From: Impatiens glandulifera
Taxonomy: Eukaryota > Streptophyta > Magnoliopsida > Ericales > Balsaminaceae
DNA length: 64,000 bases
Direction of reading: 5' to 3'
Assembly (NCBI RefSeq): GCF_907164915.1
Contig: NC_061866.1
Location: forward strand, 53,695,814-53,759,813
In this document: positions 1-11,120 of the stretch, piece by piece
How the letters are laid out: every line of letters begins with the position of its first letter
How positions within the stretch are numbered: the first letter of the stretch is position 1
Translations under genes and position numbers: made by a program
Notes under the pieces: model-generated
Seen by the model: only the letters and a program-made list of their open reading frames with translations
Told to the model about the DNA's origin: nothing
The model's database searches: none

Positions 1-330
1 TAATATTACTATTATTATTAATATTATTATTATTATTATCATTAAAACTTATTATTATTATTATTAAAAATTATTATTATTAAAACTTATTATTATTATT
101 AATATTATTGTTTTTATTATATTATTATTATTAATATTATTATAGTTATTATTAATATTAATATTATTATTATAACTATTATTATTATTATTAATATTAT
201 TATTATGAATAAAACTTATTATTATTATTAAAACTTATTATTATTATTATTATCAATAAAACTTATTATTATTATTAAAACTTATTATTATTATTATTAT
301 TATTATAAATATTAGTTTATTATTTACCGT
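1..330. repeat. Degenerate (ATT)n microsatellite
   Basis: Almost the whole stretch is interrupted ATT/TTA trinucleotide repeat, with some 'aaaactt' interruptions that themselves recur. No coding potential is visible. Confidence 0.9.
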
Positions 331-373
331 ATATAAAATAAAAAAATAATAATTTCAAATCCTTAAAATACTT

Positions 374-518
374 CAATAAGCCCGTCTGGTGTGATTTCTG
401 TAGGGCTTACAAGAATCTCAATACTAACTGGGCTTGCAATAAGCCCGTCTGGTGTGATTTCTTTTGCGCTTACAAGAATCTCAATACTAACTGGGCTTGC
501 AATAAGCCCGTCTGGTAG
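374..518. repeat. 63-bp tandem repeat, about 2.3 copies
   Basis: The block beginning 'caataagcccgtctggtgtg' starts at 374, 437 and 500, giving a 63-bp period. Copies 1 and 2 differ by a few bases around 'tgtagggc' versus 'ttttgcgc'. It lies just upstream of the PPR gene and could be part of its promoter region or a decayed insertion; the sequence does not decide. Confidence 0.85.
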
Positions 519-609
519 TGTTTTGTGTTATATATTCATTAATTTCAAATTGTAAAGATATTTTTATTTATTAATTTATTTATTTTCATAATAATTTTTT
601 ATAAGCGTA

Positions 610-2631
610 ATGGACGATAAATTAACAATAAGAATCCCGTGTTTCGTTTCCCCGAAAAGGCTAATAATGGCTTTCAGTTATTATTTTTGGCGAAGAAGAA
701 TTTTGCAACCTTGTAATCTACGAGCGTATTATTTCAGTGCAAAGCAAAAGAAATTATTTTTCTCCAACTTATCAGAGTTTTCTTCTTCTTCGTCGCATCT
801 TCTTCTTCTTGACGATTACGAATCAAATAATGATACCAAACCCAACCAAACCTTCGATCCCCAGTCGTTTTTTGCCTCAGCTATCGAAAGGGCCGTAAAC
901 ATTAGGTACTTAAACAAAACTCATTCTCAGTTATTTAAATGGGGATTGCAAGAAGATGGTTTTTTAATTACAAAGCTAATTATCGGATTCTGCGACGTCG
1001 GTGAAGTTCATTATGCCCGCCAACTGTTCGATGAATTTCCTGACCCATACCTTCACTTATGGAACGCTATCATTCGAGGTTACTCTAAGCATTATATGTT
1101 TACTGATGCTATTTCCATTTACGGGAGGATGCAGTTTTTGTCGGTAAGCCCGGATTGCTTCACTCTTCCTCCTCTTCTCAAAGCTTGCAGTGGACTGCCG
1201 TCGCTTCAACTGGGTCAAATTGTGCACGCACACATTTTCAGACACGGTTTTGAATCGGACGTGTTTGTTCAAAATGGACTCGTTTCATTATACACCAAAT
1301 GTCAGCGAATCAAATTAGCTAGAATTGTTTTTGATGGCTTACTTAATCATAAGACAATAGTTTCCTGGACATCAATGATTTCAGGGTATGCCCAAAATGA
1401 TCAACCTTTAGACGCAGTTAAAATCTTCCATGAAATGCGACGAATGGATGTTGTAAATCCAGATCACGTCACTCTCGTTAGTGTTCTAAGGGCGTACGCA
1501 GATTTAGAAGACTTGGAAAACGGAAAATCTCTCCATGGATTCGTGATCAAGACTGGTTTTGAATTTGAATTGGATTTGAAAATCGGCCTCACAGCCATGT
1601 ATGCAAAATGCGGGCAGGTTATGACAGCGAAATCACTCTTTGATCAAGTTGAGTTACCTAATGTCATACTTTGGAACGCCATGATTTCGGGTTTCGCAAA
1701 AAACAGTTATCCGGAAGAAGCCATGAAATACTTCAAGAGAATGATCATCACTTCCACCATACCCGATTCAATCACGGTAAGATCAGCAATCTTAGCTTGT
1801 TCTCAAATGGGTTCGCTGGAGCAAGCGAGATGGATCGATAACTACGTTATGAAATTGTATAAAGACGACATCTTTGTTCGAACAGGTCTTATAGACATGT
1901 ACGCAAAATGCGGAAATGTAGAATTAGCTCGTAACGTATTTAACTCCACAATCGAAAAAGACGTAGTGGTGTGGACCGCTATGATAGTAGGTTATGGACT
2001 GCACGGATACGGAAAAGAAGCTATCGACCTTTTCCAAACCATGAAACGAGTTGGGGTCAGGGCTAACGACGTGACCTTCATTGGCCTTCTAACTGCATGT
2101 AACCACGCCGGTTTAGTAAATGAAGGATGGCGTTTTTTCCACTCGATGAAAGAAGAATTTGGAATCGAACCTCGCCACCAGCATTACGCTTGCGTAGTGG
2201 ATATCCTGGGTCGGGCTGGGTTTTTGGATAAAGCTTACGAATTTATATCGAAAATGCCGATTGAACCGGGGGTTTCAGTTTGGGGGGCGCTTTTGAGTGG
2301 GTGTAAGATATATAGGTATGTAGAATTGGGGGAATATGCTGCTGAAAAGCTTTTTGCTATTGATCCTGTGAATACAGGACATTATGTGCAGTTATCGAAT
2401 CTTTATGCTTCGGCTAGAATGTGGAATGGGGTTGGGAAGATTAGGGTTTTGATGAAGGAGATGGGATTGGAGAAGGATGTTGGGTATAGTATGATTGAAA
2501 TTGGTGGAAAGCTTCATGCTTTTCGGATGGGTGATAAAACGCATCCCAAAGTGAAGGAGATTTATAAGAAGCTTGACTTCTTGGAAAGGAGGTTAATAGA
2601 GGCTGAATTTTGTCTGTTTGTTGTAAACTAG
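610..2631 (+). CDS. MEF22: PLS-class PPR protein (MEF22-like) lacking a DYW domain
   Basis: This intronless 673-codon ORF encodes a pentatricopeptide repeat protein. PLS repeats run from about residue 95 to 555, with typical pieces such as LWNAIIRGYS, LLKACSGLPSLQLG and GLIDMYAKCGNVELARNVF. An E/E+ region follows (VWGALLSGCK, GHYVQLSNLYASARMWN, DKTHPKVKEI). Such proteins bind organellar RNA and direct C-to-U editing. The best match I recall is Arabidopsis At3g12770 (MEF22, mitochondrial editing factor), which ends in a DYW deaminase domain. Here the frame stops at the point where DYW should begin, and no DYW-like sequence is visible in the AT-rich DNA after 2631. Two starts are possible: M1 at 610 or an in-frame ATG at 667, whose peptide MAFSYYFWRRR looks more like an organelle targeting peptide. 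Orthology to MEF22 is from memory, not computed. Confidence 0.85.
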   Translation: MDDKLTIRIPCFVSPKRLIMAFSYYFWRRRILQPCNLRAYYFSAKQKKLFFSNLSEFSSSSSHLLLLDDYESNNDTKPNQTFDPQSFFASAIERAVNIRYLNKTHSQLFKWGLQEDGFLITKLIIGFCDVGEVHYARQLFDEFPDPYLHLWNAIIRGYSKHYMFTDAISIYGRMQFLSVSPDCFTLPPLLKACSGLPSLQLGQIVHAHIFRHGFESDVFVQNGLVSLYTKCQRIKLARIVFDGLLNHKTIVSWTSMISGYAQNDQPLDAVKIFHEMRRMDVVNPDHVTLVSVLRAYADLEDLENGKSLHGFVIKTGFEFELDLKIGLTAMYAKCGQVMTAKSLFDQVELPNVILWNAMISGFAKNSYPEEAMKYFKRMIITSTIPDSITVRSAILACSQMGSLEQARWIDNYVMKLYKDDIFVRTGLIDMYAKCGNVELARNVFNSTIEKDVVVWTAMIVGYGLHGYGKEAIDLFQTMKRVGVRANDVTFIGLLTACNHAGLVNEGWRFFHSMKEEFGIEPRHQHYACVVDILGRAGFLDKAYEFISKMPIEPGVSVWGALLSGCKIYRYVELGEYAAEKLFAIDPVNTGHYVQLSNLYASARMWNGVGKIRVLMKEMGLEKDVGYSMIEIGGKLHAFRMGDKTHPKVKEIYKKLDFLERRLIEAEFCLFVVN

Positions 2632-3445
2632 CAAAAAAAAATATTGTATTTTTAATGTTTTATTTTTTAAGAGCACAAGTGTTAAATTAAAAGAGGGTAG
2701 CACATCATCAAATCAATACAAATCAAATTTTATATGCATACAAAATTCATTAAAGTGTGTCTGCTTAGTAAATAATATTAAAGGTGGATTTGTATATTTA
2801 TTAAAGGTTGTAATGGTCAATATATAGTCCAACATGATTTTATATATTATTCAAAGTTGGGGCGGTCAATATCAAAATTCATATGATACATGATATAGAA
2901 AAATAATTTGATTTGCATTTGTAATGGGTGACGTGTTAAATGATAATAACTTTCTTGTTATAACGACTAACTTAAACTTTTCAATTATGAACTAAACTAA
3001 AATGTAGGTGGGTACATTTTCTAACCCTAATTTGTAGTGTACCCAATTAGTCATGGGTTTTGACTTTTGAGGTTTTAACACTATTTAAAAATGTTGAACA
3101 AAAAAAATTGAACAAGAAAATGGAAGAGTAAGTAAGAGTGAAAGCTTGAAATTTACTTTTTAAATTTTAAAAATATTTTAAATAATTCATAAATATTTTA
3201 ATTTAAAATATTATTATATAACAAAAAAGTGTTTATATTATTTAAAAATATATATAAAAATATTGAAGTAATTTAACATCTTTTATTTAAGTTAGTGTAA
3301 TGGATTTAGTTAGATAGCAAAATGAGAATTTAGCCAAACTAAAAATCAATTATCAGAAAGTTACAACATAAAAGTGAATAATTCAGTCATGGGTACTGAA
3401 AATGAAACAGTAATTAAAAGGATAAATAAGTGATTGAGGAATCAG
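2632..3445. other. Intergenic, AT-rich, no gene seen
   Basis: This lies between the 3' end of the PPR gene and the 3' end of the convergent EF-hand gene. Nothing coding is visible, including no remnant of a DYW domain. Confidence 0.7.
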
Positions 3446-3835
3446 TTAGTAGAATGAAGACCTTTGGGTTCCATTTTCTTGATGATGATGAAGAAGGGCA
3501 TCCTCTAACCAGACTTGCGAGTCCTCCATGAGGTCTGGGCTGAGCCGGAACATGAGGACGCAAAACTCCTTCTGGGTCAGAGCTCCATCCCCGTCAAGAT
3601 CGCCTTCTCTGATCATGCTCATCAGTTGTTCATCTCCCAAATCCTGCAAACCAAGCAGAGCAGAGTTCTTCTTCAAGCTCTCAAAGGTGATCACTTTTTC
3701 CTCCTTGTCCATCAACAATCTGAACCCATTACACAGCTCCCTTATCAGACCATCTCCTCCCAATTTACTGGCCATCACAGGAAGCAGATCCTCGAACTCT
3801 ACTCCGGCCGCCACCTTTGCCCTGTTGGATTCCAT
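3446..3835 (-). CDS. PBP1: Small EF-hand calcium sensor, PBP1/KIC type
   Basis: The protein has 129 residues and no intron, about the length of plant PBP1 (PINOID-binding protein 1) and KIC. One canonical EF-hand loop is visible (DLDGDGALTQKE, about residues 78-89), with Ca2+-binding D/D/D and the terminal E. An upstream helix-loop region (about 40-60) looks degenerate, as expected for this single-hand family. The C-terminal stretch LSPDLMEDSQVWLEDAL is characteristic of the group. PBP1 binds the PINOID kinase in a Ca2+-dependent way in auxin signalling, and KIC binds a kinesin. The sequence alone does not decide between these partners. The ATG is at 3833-3835. Confidence 0.88.
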   Translation of the reverse strand: MESNRAKVAAGVEFEDLLPVMASKLGGDGLIRELCNGFRLLMDKEEKVITFESLKKNSALLGLQDLGDEQLMSMIREGDLDGDGALTQKEFCVLMFRLSPDLMEDSQVWLEDALLHHHQENGTQRSSFY

Positions 3836-3899
3836 CGATCAGATTCAGAGATAAAAAAGTTTTAATTTTTTGTTAGAAAGAAGAGAAAGCTGATCATTC

Positions 3900-4121
3900 T
3901 TAATTGGTTGGCTGTAGTCGTAGACTGACTCTAATAGTACGTACTACTGAGCCAAGAGCATTATAGCTTGGCCAAGCATTCTCTTCTTCTTGTGGGGGTG
4001 GGGGGATATTATCGTCATTTACATAGTTTTGAGTTTTGTCCTCTATTATTGACTCTTCTACAGCCAATAGCCTACATTGCTTTGCTTGGGTCATCAGTTT
4101 CATATCTTCAAATGTTGACAT
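3900..4121 (-). CDS. Short ORF upstream of the EF-hand gene, unrecognised
   Basis: A 73-codon ATG-initiated frame holds a PPPPQEEENAWPS stretch. It lies 64 bp upstream of the EF-hand start on the same strand. I recognise no family. It may be chance, part of the 5' region of that gene, or a decayed exon. Confidence 0.2.
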   Translation of the reverse strand: MSTFEDMKLMTQAKQCRLLAVEESIIEDKTQNYVNDDNIPPPPQEEENAWPSYNALGSVVRTIRVSLRLQPTN

Positions 4122-4679
4122 TTTATTTCTTTTATTATGTTTAATTTAATAATAATCATTTATTTTTCATAATACATTCAACTACTATGTTAAAAAAAAA
4201 GTTATAATATGTAACCATATTCATTTGATTACTTAAGTAAATAAATAAGTGTAAACGCAGCCCATGAATAAACCGGTAGCAAACAAACAAAATTACAAAA
4301 GAAAAAAAAGTTGAAATGTCTTTCTCTCTCTTTTTTTCCATTTATTTTTAAAGATTGCTACTTGACTTAGAATAGATCTCTATCTCAGAATAAATGGTCA
4401 TGATACATCTTAGGTCAAGATAAATAAATTTAAAAATATATATATATATATAATTTTATAACTAGTTGATTTAAAAATTTATCTAAAAATATATTATTAA
4501 AATTGTAAGTAAATGAGAGACTTAATGAACCATGCATATTTATCACTAATAAAAAGAATGTTTCTAATCATCGTGCTCTCATTTACTAATGGCATCTATC
4601 TATCTATTTAGGTATCTTACAACACAAAATCAAAATTAATGAATATTTTGTTTCTTCAAATCAACAAAACTAATCTCAT

Positions 4680-6010
4680 TTATGATGTTTTTGTAGACCA
4701 GTTCTTGAATACGACAGTGGCAGTCGATGGATGGATGGATCTGGCTTAACATTAAATACTACTCCCAGAAATTCTTCAACGCTCCTCAGGCTCAGAGTTT
4801 CTATTCAATATATAGCTTCCCTACCCGAGCCTTTGAAACATCCGGAGAGCATAATGCGCAAAGGAGGAGAAACAGTAATCCCCAAAAGAAAAAGATCAGC
4901 CAGCCAGCAGATGCAATTCATCACAATTCATCATAATTTCTTATTTGTAATAATAATCAAGAAACCTGGTCATGCGTCGAATCCACCACTACTCCCCCTT
5001 GTGAAATCTCACTGAGCAGACCAGATGCAATATGCTCGCCAACATCAACAACATCAACCGGGGGTGTCAGCTCTAACCGATCTTCATTTCTTGTGTAAGA
5101 AATTGTAGTGTCAGCAGAGATGAAGCAGTTGGAAGTGGTTTCTGCAACCAATGAAATTCCATAACCAGGGGATCTGTCATAATATATAGTTAATTATCAA
5201 ACCCTACATTAATACAAACCAATAAGGAAACATAAGTCATTAATTTCCAGATTGTGCTCCAGCTTTATGATCTGTAGTAAATATGTGAACATCTGGAAGC
5301 AATTACGGTTGAAAATTCCTCGAGCTGCATGTATCATTGTATTCTCAAACTGTTGCTGAGAAACTAGCTAGTTCCCCTAATCCTCTTCACCAATATCCCT
5401 TCATCTGTCCAGCTTACTGCATTGGCAAGGTGGTTGATCTTTTGATTCTTTTGAATTGTTTGTAATCCCTACAAAATAAAGTGCATCAGCAAAACATAAC
5501 AGATCTACTTAGTAATGGAGAATAACACAATCCAACCTTTGATCCTTATGGAAAGAGGCTTCTTCCCAAACAACGCAAGGCAAGAACGAGTAGTGGCTCC
5601 AAGAAATAACCAATAATGGACCGGCCAAGACCACAATCATGCATGTACAAGGTGTTTCCCACCCATCACAATACCAGGCTTGTACTTTAGTTTCGTCCCT
5701 ATACATACATATATATAATCATTCGTTTTAATCTTTTTATGTATATTCTCATGATGTGCATATTGCAAATAGCTAGATATAGTGATTAAAGCTAGCTTGG
5801 GGTTACCAGTTTCATTGATTTCAACAACACAAATCATCGCAGATCTTCTCAAGGAGACGTAAAAAAGAGACTTCATGGCCTGGGGACGGAGGCCAGGAAG
5901 GAAAGGAGTCTTCCGCACGTATGTCTTCTATAAAGACATAAGTAGAAGAAAGTCATGTTGATAAAAGGAGACGTTGCCTCCTAAGGCATTTGCTTCCTTA
6001 TGTACGCCAT
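4680..6010 (-). pseudogene. RCL1: Broken full-length RCL1 (RNA 3'-terminal phosphate cyclase-like) gene
   Basis: Pieces of the RCL1 protein, a nucleolar factor for 18S rRNA processing, can be followed in order on the minus strand. They are an N-terminal part (QRLLLST, then IEDIRAED, from a start-like ATG at 6008-6010), LPGLRPQ and CVVEINETG near 5810-5900, and TKLKYKPGIVMGGKHLVH near 5640-5700. Then come AVSWTDEGILVKRIRG near 5370-5430, GYGISLVAETTSNCFISADT and PPVDV...GEHIASGLL near 4975-5165, LCALCSPDVSKARVGKL near 4815-4870, and a last FKNWSTKTS with stop at 4680-4682. Intron positions are kept: GAAACTG|GTAACC pairs with an AG before GGACGAAACT, and there is a CAG|GT after DSTHDQ. It is therefore a DNA-level duplicate, not a retrocopy. 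Frameshifts and stops occur in most exons, and small in-frame insertions are visible (VDVVDV, GGVVVD). Confidence 0.85.
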
Positions 6011-6104
6011 CTAATTGTCTATTCTGAACTACTCTGCTCTCCCCCTGCAACAGAAATTTATCCGATTGGTTCTTAAACAAACAAAAGATGATTCAAAAGT
6101 CAAA

Positions 6105-6135
<31 letters not shown>

Positions 6136-6137
6136 AA
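6105..6137. repeat. (AAAT)n microsatellite
   Basis: A run of about eight AAAT/AATA units lies just upstream of the RCL1-like pseudogene. Confidence 0.9.
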
Positions 6138-7219
6138 GACTTGATCGGCTTCAGCAGTGTTTAATTAAATATTCCAAGAAATAGTAGTAATTAGGAGCAT
6201 CAAGTAAATGAATAAACATATTCATCTCCCTCTTGTCTTGTCTCTTGCTAAAATTTTCAAAAGAAAGAAAATTGGGACGAAGCAAAGGTGGATCCGCTGG
6301 ATTCAAGGTAGTGGTGGCCTGGAAACTGGGTGGGCTAGCTGCTGCTGCTGCTGGGGGTTTGAACAATAACCATTTAAATATTTATATATATTAAAATCTG
6401 AGCTAACCTTTAAAATATTAAGATTTTAATATTTTAAAAGAAAATAACTTATATACTAAGTAAACTTTTACAATTTTATATATATATTAATATGATTTTA
6501 TAAATTGATAAATAATTTTAATTTTACTAATTTATATTTGGTGTGCTATTATAAATATAATTTTTTATAGTTTAATTGACTTATTATTATTATTTTGTAA
6601 TTAAGTTTATATTTAAATAGATATGAATTTTAAATGGTTATTGTATAAAATATTTAGTTATATATATAAATAATAATATATAACTAATATTTTTTAAATT
6701 AAAATTTAACTTTTATTAATTATAACTTACCCCTTTTAAAAATGTTAATATCATATCTAACTTGATTTTGGACACAACCTGAAAAATTTGGAATAGGACT
6801 TTAAATTTGAGTTGTATTAAATTTGAAAATAAAAAAAAAATGATCGAGAAAATATCTGAGAAATTGAAAGACAATGGGCGACTTCAGAGGGTCCCACCGT
6901 GGGGTGTTGTGGACTGAATTTGAACCACAAGAATGATTTTTGCTTTTCTCTCATCCCACCTCAACTCTACATCTGGCTCTCATTCCATCTTCTTTTTTTT
7001 TTTTTAATAATTCATCTGAAATCACGGTTTTATCCCCTCTACACATAAGATACTGACTTGGTATTTTCGTGATATAACTGAAAAGAGGGGTGGTTTCCAT
7101 TCGACGACACACAACAACTTCATCTTTCTCTCTCTCTATTAAATTCCTCTTCATGCGTAATAAACAACAACAACAACAGGGCCAGGAGAGAGAGAGAAGG
7201 TTCGAATCTGCAGTTGAAA
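6138..7219. other. Intergenic region and promoter side of the B-box gene
   Basis: AT-rich DNA without a convincing gene. A short CT/GA stretch and CAACAACAACAACAA around 7125-7200, just before the ATG at 7220, look like the 5' UTR of the B-box gene. Confidence 0.5.
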
Positions 7220-8051
7220 ATGAGCAAGTGTGAGCTTTGCAAGGAAACTGCCACAATACATTGTGATTCCGATGAGGCGATGCTTTGTTGGAATTGCGAC
7301 GCTACGGTTCACTCCGCCAATTTTCTGGTCGCCAGACATTTGAGGAATTTACTATGTCACGTCTGTCACTCGCCCACGCCGTGGAATGCTTCCGGTTCCA
7401 GCCTCAATCCAGGGATCTCCATCTGTACCAGATGCTTCACCGGATGTCATCCAACTAAGCTCAGAAGATTTCGCCTACAGAATGAGTATATAGACAAACT
7501 ACCGATCCATGAAGAAGAAGAAGAAGATCATGAACTCATCACTACTACCACCGAAGACGAAGTACCTCCTCCTCCTCCTCTAGAAGATTCTAGCAGCGAA
7601 GGATCATCTAAAAGATTCCGGAATAGCGATCGAGCAGATCACAATTCGTTGAAACGAATGAGAGTAAATAATCCAGATCTCAAATCAGATGTATGAAATC
7701 TCCCTCATACATGTTCTATTTCTTCATAATTGAATTGCTTACGGTTAATCGTGGTTTTGATTATCTTCCGTTATTCTCTTGTGACAGGATGATGATGATG
7801 ATGATTGTACCTCCTCTTGTTTAAGAGGATTCAATGAGTTTTCTTCCAGAGCGTTGAAACTTCAAAGAGTGGAGACATATAAAGAAGGCTCTAAATCAAG
7901 AGAAACATCTATTGAAGAACAACAAAAAGAGTTGAAGATTGCTCCTGATCATGATGATGATGATCAAGCGCCGGTGACCAATGACGGCGGTTTCTGGAAG
8001 CGTAGGAGGAACGGTGGAACCGTAGATCTAATAGATTCTTCTTCTTGTTAA
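7220..8051 (+). CDS. B-box (BBX) zinc-finger protein, two exons
   Basis: The exons are 7220-7690 and 7788-8051, joined in phase 0 (AGAT|GTATGA ... TGACAG|GATGAT), giving about 244 residues. The N-terminal B-box (residues about 3-40) is complete: CELC, then C, D, CWNCD, and H...H in the CX2C...CX2D...CX2CDX3HX8H pattern. A second, degenerate box follows (LCHVCHSPTPWNASG ... CTRCFTGCH). The rest is acidic and low-complexity (runs of E, P and D) with basic patches such as KRFRN and WKRRRN near the C terminus that could be nuclear signals. There is no CCT domain, so it belongs with the short BBX proteins that act as transcriptional cofactors in light and growth responses. The exact subgroup is not resolved. 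Confidence 0.85.
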
Positions 8052-8786
8052 TTAGGCATTTTTATTTTATTTTATTTTTCAGTTTAAGACTTAGTCGTCG
8101 TGGTCTGATGATCTATTATTGAACTCGTTTTAAGTACGGCGGTGATATATTTAGTTTTTATATATATAAATTATAAAATTAAGGAGAAATGTAGAATTTT
8201 CAATTTGAAATGATTATGATATTGGGAAACAGCTGATGATGAGAATAATGTGGGTTTGCCGTGGTTGGTTGATTATTCTAGACTCATTGATGTTTTTAAA
8301 TTATTAAAATAAATGAATAATTAAAAATTCAGGTCACAAGTTGTTCCATTTGTTAATGTTTATAAATCATTCTTTTTGACCAAACGTGAGAATAATAATA
8401 ATTGTTATATAACAAATGATGTGGTTATATTTTGTGCCACGTTTAGACGTTAGAGGCTGCTTACGTCGCTTCAAGCTTTCAACTCCCAGTTTCCATAAAT
8501 ATCTGATTGTGTGGCCCAGTTTCTATATATATTGAAAACTATATAAATATTTGTTAATTAAAGTATTATTGTAGTAGTTAGGATATTTTAAATAGATTAA
8601 TAAATATGGTTGAGTTGAGGAGGACTAAGTATAAAGAACGGTACTTTAAAAATAAAAAATAAATGAAGATGGAGGATGATGGATGCATCATCATCATCAA
8701 TTATTTAAATTGTTTTCATTAGAAAATAATAATGCATGCAACTGTGTGGGGAGCAGCTGCTTTGATAATTTACAGCCACATTTATT
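8052..8786. other. Intergenic, AT-rich
   Basis: Holds the 3' flank of the B-box gene. A short CATCATCATCATCAA tract lies near 8685. No gene is visible. Confidence 0.6.
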
Positions 8787-9400
8787 TTTATAATTCGTGG
8801 CCGACGATCACATCAATTAAACAACTGTAACAACCAATCACAAACGTAGAACCACAAACATCACATTTGAATATATGCATGCCATTTATTATTTTAATCA
8901 ATTAAAACAGAAGAAGAGATAGGACATAATAGAAGTTTATTTTTTTATATTTTTTTTATTGTCATTGGAAGAAGACAACAATTATAAGCCGCACACGTTT
9001 TTTAATGATTTTTTTTCTAGAAACAGGAAACCTAACAGAATTATTTATTTTATAATAATATAAATATTAATATATATAATATTAAAATATATGTTTATAT
9101 AACTTTATGAAAGATTTTTTTTTTTTAAAATAATATGTATAACAGTGTCCGGTGAGTATTCTTGAAAACCGAACGAGGCAGGTATAGCAGTAAAAATAGA
9201 ATGAGACGGAGAGACTGCCCTCTCATTTTCATCCCTATACTATACGGGAGCATTCTAAAAAATATGGCCTTCCCAAAAAATAGAGACTTATCCATGGAGT
9301 AATTTGTGGGGGCAAAATTGTATCTTTTGTTATTTCACATTTGTTTTTCCGCTTATTACAAGCTCTAATTAGTTCAGTCCACTTACAATAATTTCAAGAA
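8787..9400. repeat. Dispersed duplicate, copy 1 (partner 16046-16648)
   Basis: About 600 bp from 'taattcgtggccgacgatca' to 'ttacaataattt' is repeated in direct orientation about 7.3 kb downstream. Identity looks high at the left end and falls to the right, where there are indels. No coding sequence is seen. It may be a non-coding part of a transposable element. Confidence 0.88.
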
Positions 9401-9490
9401 TTTTTGAGATATTTTATTATTAGATGTATTTTCATATATAGGACATAAATGAAGTTTATTTTTATATATTTTTTGTTGTCATTGGTGGAG

Positions 9491-9540
9491 CACTACAAAA
9501 AAAAGTTTGATTAGCGACGAATAACTATCTACGCATAGTT
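9491..9540. mobile_element. CACTA-type terminal sequence (single end)
   Basis: The string CACTACAAAAAAAAG at 9491 matches the classic end of plant CACTA (En/Spm) transposons. It is followed by the subterminal-like 'gcgacga'. I did not find the inverted partner end in this window, so this is a possible element end or relic only. Confidence 0.45.
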
Positions 9541-10749
9541 AAAGACGAAAATACGCAACGGTTTGATCCATGAAAAACAACAAAATTTGCAAATATTAAT
9601 GAGTAAAGAAAAAAAATGTCTGCAAAAAAACAAAGATATTTACCCAAATTAATTAATACTAAATTTTGAATAAATTTTTTGACAAAACATATATTTTTTT
9701 TAATTAGTCAAAAAAAATAATAGAAAATATGTAAAATGTTTGTATTAAGGAGAAAATGTATTTATAATATTAATTTCTTTTGAAATATATTTTATTCTAA
9801 ATCAGTTTTAAAAATATTAAAAATATGGAGTCAATTAGCTAGTCTAAATAATGATTGATCAATAAAAAAAAATTAATCAAATATTTTGATACCTTAAATT
9901 TCATCTACACATTTAGGTTAGTATAAATAATAACGATAATATCTAACAAAATTATATATATATAATATAAAATCTCATTTAAACAATAAAATAAATAAAA
10001 TATCATTATTTTAAATTAATTTTTTATATACAGAGTTTAAACTAATTAATTTAATAAATTATATATAAAAATTAATTTATAAATAATATAATATCGATCG
10101 AGACAAAATTTATAGATAATACTGAGTCGTAAAAAAAATCCATAAGGTATTACTAGCAAAATCCAAAGGTAATATGGGTAGTCAGACAAATTGTGGAACT
10201 TCAAATGGTGAGCTCGACGATGATGAAAAAATCGGGAATCAGATAGTTTAAGGTCACGGTCAATCAGATGAAAATTGAACAAGGATCGGAAATTTTTTTA
10301 TGTCAATTGAGGTGAAATGGAAAGGATCTACAAGCTAGCTAGGCCAGGTTTAGATATTCGGTTTGTTCCATTAAATTTCAACCGTTCATCGCAGCGGAAG
10401 AAAATCTCGACTGCCTGCCGAGGTGGCACTAAAGAAAGACGAATCAATGAATGATCATCGAGTAGGACGATAAATTCGAGAACGATTGCATATTATATAT
10501 GGTAGTGATTGAGCTGTATGAAGACAATAAGTTTACACATGACTTCTAGAGGATACCTAAGTTGGTATTAATAGCCACTTAAATCCTATTATTTAGGGTT
10601 TATAAAATATGTTTTAGATTCAATGATTTTGTGATTTTAATTTCATGTATTCGTAATAATTGAATATTGAATAAACTATTTTGTTTTATGTTTATTTTGA
10701 ATGCATTTAGTTTTACATTATTTTGTTTAAAGATAATATAAAAAATAAA
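9541..10749. other. Intergenic, possibly decayed transposon
   Basis: AT-rich DNA with a less AT-rich patch at 10290-10480. No protein family is recognisable on either strand. Confidence 0.4.
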
Positions 10750-11120
10750 TAGGAAGAAATGGAGAAGAATAGCAGGAGCTCTACAGGTAGAGGGTGCAAC
10801 AACACACTTCCAAAGCTTTATTTATTATAATTACCTCTTTTCAATCAATTGTTATTCATTCCCAAACATATTCTAACTGAAATTTGATGCGTTTGTTAAT
10901 AGGCGTCTGGAAAACGAATGAAAGAAGTTGCTTGCCCAACATCAACATGCACAGTTAATTTGCAGGTTGGTCATTTGAAATTTGCTTTGACAAATAATTA
11001 ATGTAAAGTTGTATAAAATTGAATTTTGAGGTACAAGTTCCAGCTTCTTCTTCTGGTTCGGAAACCAACATCCATTTCTTCTTGTCAATTCATATTGATC
11101 GATCTTCATATTTCACCTGC
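10750..11120 (+). pseudogene. Relic of a small plant gene with a CPTC-type motif
   Basis: A start-like ATG at about 10759 (MEKNSRSST), then a possible exon after an AG near 10903 reading GKRMKEVACPTSTCTVNLQ, then EVQVPASSSGSET around 11030-11070 resemble consecutive pieces of a short conserved plant protein with the pattern KEVxCPTCTVxLQVQVPxSGSET. An extra ST inside the cysteine motif, SSS in place of S, and the loss of the following cysteines suggest a broken copy. The family is known to me only by pattern, so the call is tentative. Confidence 0.4.

Noticed and set aside
5509..5706. 65-codon minus-strand ORF as an independent small gene
   Set aside because: It is a frame-shifted part of the RCL1 pseudogene exon that begins TKLKYKPGIVMGGKHLVH in the neighbouring frame.
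6151..6366. 71-codon minus-strand ORF with a poly-alanine run
   Set aside because: No family resemblance, low complexity at the start and no supporting splice or context signal.
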